The notes below the pieces were generated by a model. That model was not told where the DNA came from. It ran no database searches and saw only the letters and a list, made by a program, of their open reading frames with translations. From JACPWY01 sp964603655 (GTDB taxonomy: Bacteria > Bdellovibrionota > FAC87 > UBA2466), in assembly GCA_964603655.1 (NCBI GenBank), contig CAZRVZ010000185.1:1-17760 (forward strand): a stretch of 17,760 nucleotides of DNA. Direction: 5' to 3'. How positions within the stretch are numbered: position 1 is the first letter of the stretch; each line of letters starts with the position of its first letter. Of the stretch, positions 7,341-13,923 are shown one piece after another. The translations under genes were made by a program, and so were the position numbers.

Positions 7341-8240
7341 CTGCAGGCCCTCATCCAAAACCTGATCAATGGATTGGCCGCGGGAAGCGTTTATGCGCTG
7401 GTAGCCCTGGGTTACACCATGGTTTACGGCGTGTTGCAGTTTATCAACTTTGCCCACAGCGACATCTTCATGCTGGGCGCGTTCGGGGGGCTGTATTTGG
7501 CCGGATGGCTGGCGGGGGTGCAACCGCAAGCATTGCAGCTCATGCTCGTGATGCTCGGAACGATGGCCTTTTGCGTAGCGATCGCTCTGACCGTCGAGCG
7601 CATTGCCTATCGACCCCTTCGAAATGCGCCACGCCTGAACGTACTGATCACAGCCATTGGGGTATCATTGTTTCTCCAAAACCTGGCCCAGGTTATTTTC
7701 GGGGCCGATCCTAGACTATTCCCCGCGATTATTCCGACGGTATCGCTGCTCGAAGGCGAAGAGATCGTCTTAAATAACATTCAGGTGCTGGTCATCGGCC
7801 TCTCGATTTTTCTCATGATTGTTTTGCATTGGATTGTCCATCGCACCAAGCTCGGAACCGCCATGAGAGCCGTGAGTTTCGACATTCAGATCGCCAGTCT
7901 CATGGGTATTCCGACCGATTGGGTAATCGCATTTACCTTCATCATCGGATCGGCGTTGGCGGGGAGCGCATCCATTCTCTACGGTCTCTCATACCCCAAG
8001 GTCGAGCCGTTTCTTGGAGTTATGATTGGGTTAAAGGCGTTTGTAGCTGCCGTATTTGGCGGCGTCGGCAGTATCATGGGCGCCGCAATCGGTGGCGTAG
8101 TGCTTGGCCTAGCAGAGGTGTTTACCGTTTACTATCTCAGCTCCTCATATCGAGATGCAATTGCCTTTGCAATTCTCATACTCATTCTGCTCGTACGACC
8201 GCAAGGCCTCGTCGGATCCGCTAGAAAAGTGAAGGTATAA
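7341..8240 (+). CDS. livH: Branched-chain amino-acid ABC transporter permease LivH (CTG start)
   Basis: 299 residues. Inner-membrane permease of the BPD_transp_2 family, pairing with LivM. GSVYALVALGYTMVYGVLQFINFAH is the conserved first-helix region (GSVYALVALGYTMVYG, residues 15-30, then VLQFINFAHSDIFMLGAF); at the end GLKAFVAAVFGGVGSIMGA and LLVRPQGLVG are typical. There is no ATG or GTG between the livJ stop (7320-7322) and the conserved region. The CTG at 7341 is taken as start because AGGGG (7329-7333) lies 7 nt before it and the resulting N-terminus QALIQNLINGLAAGS matches LivH proteins. A TTG at 7374 would cut into the first helix and has no ribosome-binding site. The gene's TAA overlaps the livM ATG by one base. 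Confidence 0.92.
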   Translation: MQALIQNLINGLAAGSVYALVALGYTMVYGVLQFINFAHSDIFMLGAFGGLYLAGWLAGVQPQALQLMLVMLGTMAFCVAIALTVERIAYRPLRNAPRLNVLITAIGVSLFLQNLAQVIFGADPRLFPAIIPTVSLLEGEEIVLNNIQVLVIGLSIFLMIVLHWIVHRTKLGTAMRAVSFDIQIASLMGIPTDWVIAFTFIIGSALAGSASILYGLSYPKVEPFLGVMIGLKAFVAAVFGGVGSIMGAAIGGVVLGLAEVFTVYYLSSSYRDAIAFAILILILLVRPQGLVGSARKVKV

Positions 8241-9199
8241 TGCGGGTCAGGGACCTCCTCGCACTGGCGCTGGTAACCACCACGCTCTATTTGACGGACT
8301 ATCTGCTGACCGAGCGGATCAATGAATACGTCGTTCGGGTCATCATGAACTGCGGCATCGCCTGCATCCTCGCGATGAGCTTAAATCTTATCAATGGCTG
8401 TGCCGGCCAGTTTTCTCTGGGGCATGCGGGCTTTATGGCTGTGGGCGCGTACGGCGCCGCCACTCTTACGACTGTTTACCCGTCCGGCGCTCTGATGCAA
8501 TCCCACTTGGGGGTCGGTGTGAGTATCTTGGGCGGGGGACTGGCGGCCGCGGCGGCGGGGTATCTCGTCGGGCTGCCGTCGTTGCGATTGCGCGGAGACT
8601 ATCTGGCGATTGTGACTTTAGGGTTCGGCGAGATCATCCGGATTGTGATTCTCAATATTGATGCCATCGGGGGGCCTCGCGGAATGCCGGGAATTCCCCG
8701 TGTCTCAACTTTTTTTTGGATCTACTCGTGGGTTGCGATCACGGCCGTCGTACTGTTTAGGATCATGCGTTCCAGTACAGGTCGGGCTCTCCTGTCACTC
8801 AGAGAGGATGAAATCGCAGCGGAATCGATGGGAATAAATACGGCCCGCTATAAGGTTCAGGCCTTTGTGATCAGCTCGTTTTTTGCCGGAATCGCCGGCG
8901 GTCTTTTTGCCCACTACCAGGGATTTATCGATCCGAGCTCATTTAATTTCAACCGAAGCGTCGAGGTTGTGATTATGGTCGTCATGGGCGGCATGGGGAG
9001 CATCAGCGGCTCAGTCATCGGCGCGGTGATTGTAACGATACTGCCCGAGTGTCTTCGATTCCTGGAGCAATTTCGAATGGTCGTATTCCCGGCCATCCTG
9101 ATCTTCTTGATGTTACTACGGCCCAGGGGGCTCCTGGGTCATCTTGAAGTGTGGCAGTTGGGTTTCCCCCGCTGGATGAAAAGGCGGGAGCCTACATGA
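8240..9199 (+). CDS. livM: Branched-chain amino-acid ABC transporter permease LivM
   Basis: 319 residues, second permease of the LIV transporter. After a variable first helix the LivM hallmark appears: ILAMSLNLINGCAGQFSLGH followed by AGFMAVGAYGAA (about residues 43-75). LPSLRLRGDYLAIVTLGFGE and IRIV form the cytoplasmic loop contacting the ATPases, with GRALLSLREDEIAAESMGIN as the second such segment. MVVMGGMGSISGSVIGA and a final LLRPRGLLG complete the BPD_transp_2 fold. At 319 residues it is shorter than E. coli LivM and lacks its N-terminal extension. Start ATG overlaps the livH stop (TAATG) and livM itself ends in ATGA with livG, so translation through the operon is coupled. Confidence 0.94.
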   Translation: MRVRDLLALALVTTTLYLTDYLLTERINEYVVRVIMNCGIACILAMSLNLINGCAGQFSLGHAGFMAVGAYGAATLTTVYPSGALMQSHLGVGVSILGGGLAAAAAGYLVGLPSLRLRGDYLAIVTLGFGEIIRIVILNIDAIGGPRGMPGIPRVSTFFWIYSWVAITAVVLFRIMRSSTGRALLSLREDEIAAESMGINTARYKVQAFVISSFFAGIAGGLFAHYQGFIDPSSFNFNRSVEVVIMVVMGGMGSISGSVIGAVIVTILPECLRFLEQFRMVVFPAILIFLMLLRPRGLLGHLEVWQLGFPRWMKRREPT

Positions 9200-9975
9200 C
9201 GCCGCCAGTTCAGGAATCGCTTCTGACGCTTTCGGGTGTTTCGATTTCTTTTGGCGGGTTGAAGGCTGTGACGAACTTCAACCTTTCATTGCGCCGAAAC
9301 GAGCTCTGCGGCATCATTGGTCCAAACGGGGCGGGCAAAACAACCATTTTTAATCTGATTACAGGAGTCTATAAACCTACGGCCGGGACCATTTCTCTTT
9401 GCGATCAATCATTGGTGGAGTTGCCACCGTACGCCATCGTGAAGAACGGAATCGCTCGGACGTTTCAGAATATCCGCCTTTTTTCTGAGCTTACCGTCCT
9501 GGAAAATGTGCAAATCCCATATCACATGCGAATTGGGTACGGCTTTACGGATCTACTCCTGAGGACAAACCGTTTCCGCTCGGTCGAGGCGCAAACTGAG
9601 GCGGACGCCGCCTCTCTCCTGAGTCTGCTGGGATTGGGAACTCGCTGCAAGGTCAAGGCCTCAAGCCTTCCGTACGGGGATCAGCGACGATTGGAGATCG
9701 CGCGCGCTTTGGCGGCCCAGCCAAAAATCCTATTGCTGGACGAGCCGGCAGCCGGACTCAACTCACGCGAGAAGATCGATCTGATGGAGACCATCGCCAC
9801 GATTCGAAGACAGTTTAAATTAACGATTCTGCTCATCGAACATGACATGCGTCTCGTGATGGGGATATCCGAGCGTATCATCGTGCTGGATCGCGGGGAG
9901 ATTATCGCCGAAGGCACTCCCGAGGCGATACAGGATAATCCCAAGGTCATCGAGGCCTATCTGGGGGTGGCGTAA
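9196..9975 (+). CDS. livG: Branched-chain amino-acid ABC transporter ATP-binding protein LivG
   Basis: 259 residues; cytoplasmic ATPase of the LIV transporter, forming a heterodimer with LivF. Walker A GPNGAGKTT (42-50), Q-loop Gln91 in ARTFQNIRLF, an ABC signature in the LivG form SLPYGDQRR (157-165), Walker B ILLLDEP (178-184) with the AAGLN that is typical of LivG, and H-loop His216 in LLIEHDM. The C-terminus EAYLGVA is characteristic. The start at 9196 is preferred to an in-frame ATG at 9151 because it forms the ATGA overlap with livM, GGGAG lies 5-9 nt upstream, and family proteins begin here. Confidence 0.95.
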   Translation: MTPPVQESLLTLSGVSISFGGLKAVTNFNLSLRRNELCGIIGPNGAGKTTIFNLITGVYKPTAGTISLCDQSLVELPPYAIVKNGIARTFQNIRLFSELTVLENVQIPYHMRIGYGFTDLLLRTNRFRSVEAQTEADAASLLSLLGLGTRCKVKASSLPYGDQRRLEIARALAAQPKILLLDEPAAGLNSREKIDLMETIATIRRQFKLTILLIEHDMRLVMGISERIIVLDRGEIIAEGTPEAIQDNPKVIEAYLGVA

Positions 9976-10673
9976 TGCTCGAGATTAAGGAAATTGAAGT
10001 TTTTTACGGCGCCATTCATGCCATCCGACGTGTGTCGCTGACGGTGAATCCGGGTGAAATCGTCTCGCTCATCGGGTGCAATGGAGCGGGAAAAACCACC
10101 ATTCTCAGGGCAATCTCAGGGCTTCATCGCCCGTCGAACGGGTCGATTCTTTTCGAGGGCAACGATATCACTCAATTAAAACCACACCATATTGTACGCC
10201 ACGGAATCAGCCACGCGCCGGAACGTCGAGGGATTTTCCCTAATTTGACAGTCTATGAGAATCTCCTGCTGGGTGGTTTTACCCGGCGCCTTAAACGCCA
10301 GGATTATCAAAAGGTTTACGATCTTTTTCCCATTTTGGGCGAACGCACTGGGCAGAATGCCGGGACCTTGTCGGGTGGCGAGCAGCAGATGCTCTCAATC
10401 AGTCGAGCCCTGCTTGCGAGGCCTAAGCTGCTCCTTTTGGACGAGCCCTCGCTGGGATTGGCCCCCCAAATCACCAAAACCATTTTTGAAACCCTCAAAA
10501 AAATTAACGCCGAGGGCACTACAGTTCTTTTAGTGGAGCAGAATGCCCACGCCGCCCTCAAAATCGCGCACCGGGGCTATGTGTTGGAGGTGGGAGAGGT
10601 CGCGATGACCGATAGCGCCCAGAAACTGTTACACGATGACAGAGTCCGCAAAGCTTACCTGGGTGAAGCCTAG
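9975..10673 (+). CDS. livF: Branched-chain amino-acid ABC transporter ATP-binding protein LivF
   Basis: 232 residues, second ATPase of the system and last gene of the operon. Walker A reads GCNGAGKTT (34-42), with Cys where most LivF have Ala or Tyr; the consensus is kept. APERRGIFPNLTVYENL (81-97) is the LivF form of the Q-loop region, LSGGEQQML (132-140) the signature, LLLLDEPSLGLAP (152-164) Walker B and D-loop, and LLVEQNA the H-loop region where LivF carries Gln-Asn after Glu. VRKAYLGEA closes the protein. ATG overlaps the livG TAA by one base. The stop is 10 nt from the end of the convergent AMMECR1-family gene, and no hairpin terminator is visible in that gap. Confidence 0.95.
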   Translation: MLEIKEIEVFYGAIHAIRRVSLTVNPGEIVSLIGCNGAGKTTILRAISGLHRPSNGSILFEGNDITQLKPHHIVRHGISHAPERRGIFPNLTVYENLLLGGFTRRLKRQDYQKVYDLFPILGERTGQNAGTLSGGEQQMLSISRALLARPKLLLLDEPSLGLAPQITKTIFETLKKINAEGTTVLLVEQNAHAALKIAHRGYVLEVGEVAMTDSAQKLLHDDRVRKAYLGEA

Positions 10674-10683
10674 ATGAAAGCAG

Positions 10684-11235
10684 TTAGGCGACATCCTCAA
10701 ACGACTCCTCTTCAAAGAAAGACCAGGCATATTTCTCTCGATCGATAGGCTTGAGCCCTGCCTTCTCGCAGGTATGATTTAAGAACTGCTCACGGCTCCA
10801 TCCAAATTCCTCGGCCACCTTTGCCAGCAGAACTCCCCGATGCTTTCCACTTTGGACGCTCAGGCCGTGCTTTCCGATGATGACCGCATCAAAACTACTC
10901 AGCGGCTGCATTTCGCCCAGAACCGAGATGCCAATGCGAATAGAATCAAATTCGGACGGCTCCAGCGGTTGAAACCTTGGATCTTCGAACGCCGCGAGGC
11001 GCGCATATTTTTCGACATTATCCACGAGTGCCGTCGAAGATTCGAGGCTGCCAATACACCCGCGCAGGCGACCCGAGTCGGTGGTCAGCGTGACAAAGCA
11101 GGCGGCTCTGTTTTTTGAAAGTCCAGATAATGACTGGTCCTTGGCAGCCGGTGGCAGCGGCAGCCCCAGTTCCCGAGCGATGGTGCGTCGGGCAAGATCC
11201 AATAAATACTGTTTTTCCGCTTTACTGAGCCGCAC
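10684..11235 (-). CDS. amrA: AMMECR1-domain protein (AmmeMemoRadiSam system protein A type)
   Basis: 183 residues, one AMMECR1 domain. The signature LRGCIGSLE (57-65) with its conserved Cys60 is present, preceded by RAACFVTLTTDSGRLRG and followed by NVEKYARLAAFEDPRFQPL and IRIGISVLGEMQPL; FLNHTCEKAGLK and KYAWSFFEEESF complete the C-terminal half. In many bacteria and archaea this domain is encoded with a MEMO-like protein and a radical SAM protein; neither is in the window, so it is either solitary or its partners are elsewhere. The biochemical role is not established. The start is a GTG 14 nt inside the 3' end of the preceding zinc-ribbon gene, without a clear Shine-Dalgarno sequence, which suggests translational coupling. 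Conserved residues SKAEKQYLLDLAR directly follow, supporting this start. Confidence 0.9.
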   Translation of the reverse strand: MRLSKAEKQYLLDLARRTIARELGLPLPPAAKDQSLSGLSKNRAACFVTLTTDSGRLRGCIGSLESSTALVDNVEKYARLAAFEDPRFQPLEPSEFDSIRIGISVLGEMQPLSSFDAVIIGKHGLSVQSGKHRGVLLAKVAEEFGWSREQFLNHTCEKAGLKPIDREKYAWSFFEEESFEDVA

Positions 11236-11683
11236 GGGGTAGGGAATGAATGAGCAGTTTTTCGCCGTCTCGAAAGAGCACGATTATTTTTCCGGCCAAT
11301 CGGACCTCCTCGACACAACCCAGTCCAAACTTCGGGTGATTAATACAGTCCCCTGCGCAAAACGCCTGCTGCGGACTGTAGGATTTTGGCACCGAATTTT
11401 TTCTTTCATCCAACCGCTTCTGCCACAACTCGGATGCGAGAATAACGGTTTTTGGAACTCTAGCCGTACGTCCCGGTCGGCCCGAGGCACCGGATCTGGT
11501 CGCAACGGCGCCCGTGCCGGTTTTATAGCCGTGCTCCCCACGACATGTCTTGCAAATCACGCGCTTTGGTTTGGTGTCGACCATTGCGGTCACCACATGG
11601 GCCAATTCCATTTTGCACTTACCGCAGTAACACAGAACATCGCCGCCGACCCGGGGGCGTTCGTAGTGGTTTACCGTCGACAT
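11222..11683 (-). CDS. Zinc-ribbon protein with C-terminal HPKFGxG small beta domain, function unknown
   Basis: 153 residues; not recognised as a named protein. The N-terminus has a likely zinc ribbon: Cys20-x2-Cys23 paired with Cys44-x2-Cys47, with an extra Cys18. Residues 52-100 are a basic, Gly/Ser/Arg-rich linker. The last third (102-148) reads AFCAGDCINHPKFGLGCVEE, then GKIIVLFRDGEKLLIHSL: the HxxFGxGxV pattern followed by kI.V.F.dG.k.L.H looks like a small SH3/KOW-like beta barrel of the kind that follows or contacts nucleic-acid enzymes (UvrD/CarD/Tudor-like). That comparison is by eye only. Together they suggest a nucleic-acid-binding accessory protein, as an inference. ATG at 11683 has no Shine-Dalgarno sequence. 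It is the first gene of a two-gene unit with the AMMECR1-family gene and is divergent from the tlpA-like gene, 86 nt apart. Confidence 0.7.
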   Translation of the reverse strand: MSTVNHYERPRVGGDVLCYCGKCKMELAHVVTAMVDTKPKRVICKTCRGEHGYKTGTGAVATRSGASGRPGRTARVPKTVILASELWQKRLDERKNSVPKSYSPQQAFCAGDCINHPKFGLGCVEEVRLAGKIIVLFRDGEKLLIHSLPRAAQ

Positions 11684-11733
11684 AAAAGAAAACCATTTTT
11701 AGTGATAGCAGGTCCACCCACCGCAGACGTCAT

Positions 11734-11762
11734 TTGTAATCGGGCACGAACTGTCATAAAAG
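11734..11762 (+). promoter_or_regulatory. Weak candidate promoter for the TlpA-like gene (possible leaderless start)
   Basis: TTGTAA (11734-11739), 17-nt spacer, TAAAAG (11757-11762). Each box matches four of six consensus positions. The -10 box ends 7 nt before the ATG at 11770, so transcription would begin at or next to the start codon; that agrees with the lack of a Shine-Dalgarno sequence before this gene. Consensus match only. Confidence 0.3.
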
Positions 11763-11769
11763 CCACATT

Positions 11770-12348
11770 ATGTTAGGTGACACTCCAGCGCAAGCCTCAC
11801 CACTGAGAATCGCCGTCACCGTGATGGCACTTTCGATGGTGGTGGTATCCCTGAGTCGCCTATTGATCTCCCGCCAGCACACATCTCAAATTGTGGGAAC
11901 CACGACCCCGAATCTGTCCTGGATCTCGGCCGACGGTTCAAAACATCAGTTTTCGGAGCTCAGGGGCCAGGTGGTGATGCTGCACTTTTGGGCAAAATGG
12001 TGCGCACCCTGTTTGAGTGAAATGCCATCGCTTGCCGCCTTCGAATCGAGGCAAAAAAATCTTCCGTTTACGCTGCTGGCGCTTCACGTTGACCCTGTTT
12101 CGAGGGATCAGTTAGCGTTTCTTCCGCTGAGTGACTACCCGGCGAACCTCATTCTTAACTTCGACAGAAGCGCACTGGACTCGCTGGATGTAACCGGAAT
12201 TCCTGTCACCTTCATCATCGACACCCACGGAAGGATTCGACACGTTTTGAGGGGCCCTCAGAATTGGTCTTCCCCGCGTGTGGAGTCCTGGATCCGAACG
12301 CTCATCGGTGAACAGATGTCGACGGGTCTGGAGCAGGCTGCTCGTTGA
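11770..12348 (+). CDS. TlpA/ResA-like membrane-anchored thiol-disulfide oxidoreductase
   Basis: 192 residues. A single N-terminal membrane helix (about 12-34) anchors a periplasmic thioredoxin-fold domain. The active site is WCAPC (77-81) after VVMLHFWAK; the cis-proline loop is TGIPVTFIID with Pro145. The WCAPC dipeptide (Ala-Pro) and the GRIRHVLRGP ending of the fold resemble TlpA/ResA-type reductants used in cytochrome c maturation or disulfide reduction, but no cytochrome c biogenesis gene is adjacent, so the partner is unknown. A clear RBS is absent; a candidate promoter lies immediately upstream. The next gene (PAP2 family) begins 33 nt after the stop, and the nad genes follow, so these may form one transcript. 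Confidence 0.85.
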   Translation: MLGDTPAQASPLRIAVTVMALSMVVVSLSRLLISRQHTSQIVGTTTPNLSWISADGSKHQFSELRGQVVMLHFWAKWCAPCLSEMPSLAAFESRQKNLPFTLLALHVDPVSRDQLAFLPLSDYPANLILNFDRSALDSLDVTGIPVTFIIDTHGRIRHVLRGPQNWSSPRVESWIRTLIGEQMSTGLEQAAR

Positions 12349-12381
12349 TGCTGTGCCTGAGGTTTGGTGTTATGATGCGAA

Positions 12382-13023
12382 ATGCTCGTGAGTCCACTGC
12401 TTCGCTATAAGGCGATCATATTCGTTACCTACATGGCCATGTATGCCATTTGTTATGTTCTCCCGAATCTTTTCCCGCTAAGCCCTCCCAATACGCTTCC
12501 GCTTTATGCTGTCGATCTTGCAATTCCGCTGATCCCTTGGACGTTTCTGATTTATGTGTCCGACTACCTGCTATTCTTTCTCGTCATTCTCATTCACCCG
12601 ACGGCAGCGAGTTTTCGAGTGTTTTCGCGCCAGGCATTTCTCGTTTTGTTCATTTGCGGAACCTTTTTTCTGCTTTACCCCACCACATACCCGCGACCGG
12701 AGTATCCGAGTTCGTCCAGTGCCTTGATCACCTGGATTATGAATCTGATTCGATTCGCGGACACGCCCAACAACTGCTTCCCCAGCATGCACGTGGCGAT
12801 GACCGGGATTGGAGCCTGGTCTCTTCGATCGGTTAAGCCTCGCTCATTTCCGTGGGTTTTTCTTTGGACAATCGCCATCTTCCTGTCGACGCTCACCACC
12901 AAACAGCATTATGTATGGGACGTCGTCGGTGGGATCTTCGTTATTTTTTCGGTTATCTTAATTTATTCGATCGTATTCGAACGCATGGGTCTCGAGGCCT
13001 CGGCTTCCGCTGCACGGAAATAG
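12382..13023 (+). CDS. PAP2-superfamily integral membrane phosphatase/phosphotransferase
   Basis: 213 residues with about six predicted membrane helices. The PAP2 motifs can be placed: YPRP (103-106) at the first motif position, CFPSMHVA (132-139) with His137 for the PSxH motif, and TKQHYVWDVVGG (173-184) with His176 as nucleophile and Asp180. The second and third motifs are in the order and spacing expected, and the active site would face the periplasm. The YPRP and NxFPSMH wording is closer to the AUR1/inositol-phosphorylceramide-synthase-like branch than to undecaprenyl-pyrophosphate phosphatases of the PgpB type, so a lipid phosphate or head-group substrate is likely but unspecified. No strong ribosome-binding site. 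It lies 33 nt after the TlpA-like gene and 60 nt before nadC. Confidence 0.82.
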   Translation: MLVSPLLRYKAIIFVTYMAMYAICYVLPNLFPLSPPNTLPLYAVDLAIPLIPWTFLIYVSDYLLFFLVILIHPTAASFRVFSRQAFLVLFICGTFFLLYPTTYPRPEYPSSSSALITWIMNLIRFADTPNNCFPSMHVAMTGIGAWSLRSVKPRSFPWVFLWTIAIFLSTLTTKQHYVWDVVGGIFVIFSVILIYSIVFERMGLEASASAARK

Positions 13024-13083
13024 ACTCTCCGTGGAAACGCCCCCGTTGAGTCTTACGATTTCCTGTGTTACCTGTGGGCCAGA

Positions 13084-13923
13084 ATGTCCACCTTTGAATC
13101 CACTAACGGGCTGGTGTTTCAAGCGCTTACCGAGGACTCCGTTTGGGACGACGAAACATCGCGGCTAGTCATTAAAGATAATGTTCGCTGCCGAGCGCAG
13201 GTGATTGCGCGCGAAGCTGGCAGGTTTTCAGGTCGTCAGGTCGTGGAAGAGTTGTGTAGCCTGCGAGCGGGTGAAGTGGCGTTGGTGGAGTGCTCCCGCG
13301 ACGGGGACCCCTTCGCTCCTGGGCAAAAGGTCGTCCTACTCGAGGGGGATTTGCGGGCACTGCTTTCGGTGGAGCGTACACTTTTGAATTTCCTGATGCG
13401 CCTCTGCGGAGTCGCGAGTCTGACATCTCGTTTCGTCGAGGCCGTTAATCCCTATCCGACACGGATTTTAGCTACGCGAAAAACCACCCCGGGCCTAAGA
13501 TCGCTAGAATTGCAGGCCGTTTTACACGGTGGAGGAGCGGTACACCGCCGCTCCTTGAGTGATGGAATCCTGATTAAGGAAAACCACCTCCAATTTATCG
13601 ATGCGCTTTCCGCGATTAAGATGGCACGGGCCGGGAAATCTCCGTTGCACGGAGTGGAGATCGAAATTCAGGATCTAGGATTACTGGATGCGGTGTTAGA
13701 GGCTGAGCCTGACGTCATTATGTTGGATAACCTGTCGATCCAGGACGTAAAGCTCGCTTTGGAAAAAATTAAAGGCCAATGCCAGATCGAAGTTTCAGGC
13801 GGCATTCGCCTTGAAAACGTCCGGAACTATGCGGAGTTAGGCGTCGATTTTATCAGTATCGGTCGAATCACCCACTCTGCGCCGGCATGTGACCTGAGTC
13901 TGGAATTATGCCACGCTTTCTAG
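13084..13923 (+). CDS. nadC: Nicotinate-nucleotide pyrophosphorylase (carboxylating), quinolinate phosphoribosyltransferase
   Basis: 279 residues. Converts quinolinate and PRPP to nicotinate mononucleotide, CO2 and PPi, the third step of de novo NAD synthesis. The type II PRTase barrel is clear: ATRKTTPGLRSLELQAV (130-146) binds substrate, HGGGAVHRRSLSDGILIKEN (148-167) carries His154, Arg155, Lys165, and HGVEIEIQD then DVIMLDNLS and EVSGGIRLENV supply the barrel's later strands; FISIGRITHSAP is the end loop. The N-terminal domain departs from the usual EDxGxGDxTS wording (here EDSVWDDETSRLVI), but that segment is not catalytic. Its 3' end overlaps nadB by 16 nt. A possible promoter lies in the 60-nt gap upstream, though I cannot define one with confidence. 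Confidence 0.95.
   Translation: MSTFESTNGLVFQALTEDSVWDDETSRLVIKDNVRCRAQVIAREAGRFSGRQVVEELCSLRAGEVALVECSRDGDPFAPGQKVVLLEGDLRALLSVERTLLNFLMRLCGVASLTSRFVEAVNPYPTRILATRKTTPGLRSLELQAVLHGGGAVHRRSLSDGILIKENHLQFIDALSAIKMARAGKSPLHGVEIEIQDLGLLDAVLEAEPDVIMLDNLSIQDVKLALEKIKGQCQIEVSGGIRLENVRNYAELGVDFISIGRITHSAPACDLSLELCHAF

Noticed and set aside
7374..8240. livH starting at TTG 7374
   Set aside because: No ribosome-binding site and it removes conserved first-helix residues; CTG 7341 fits better.
9151..9195. livG extension starting at ATG 9151
   Set aside because: Would overlap livM by 49 nt, whereas ATG 9196 has GGGAG and an ATGA overlap and matches the family start.
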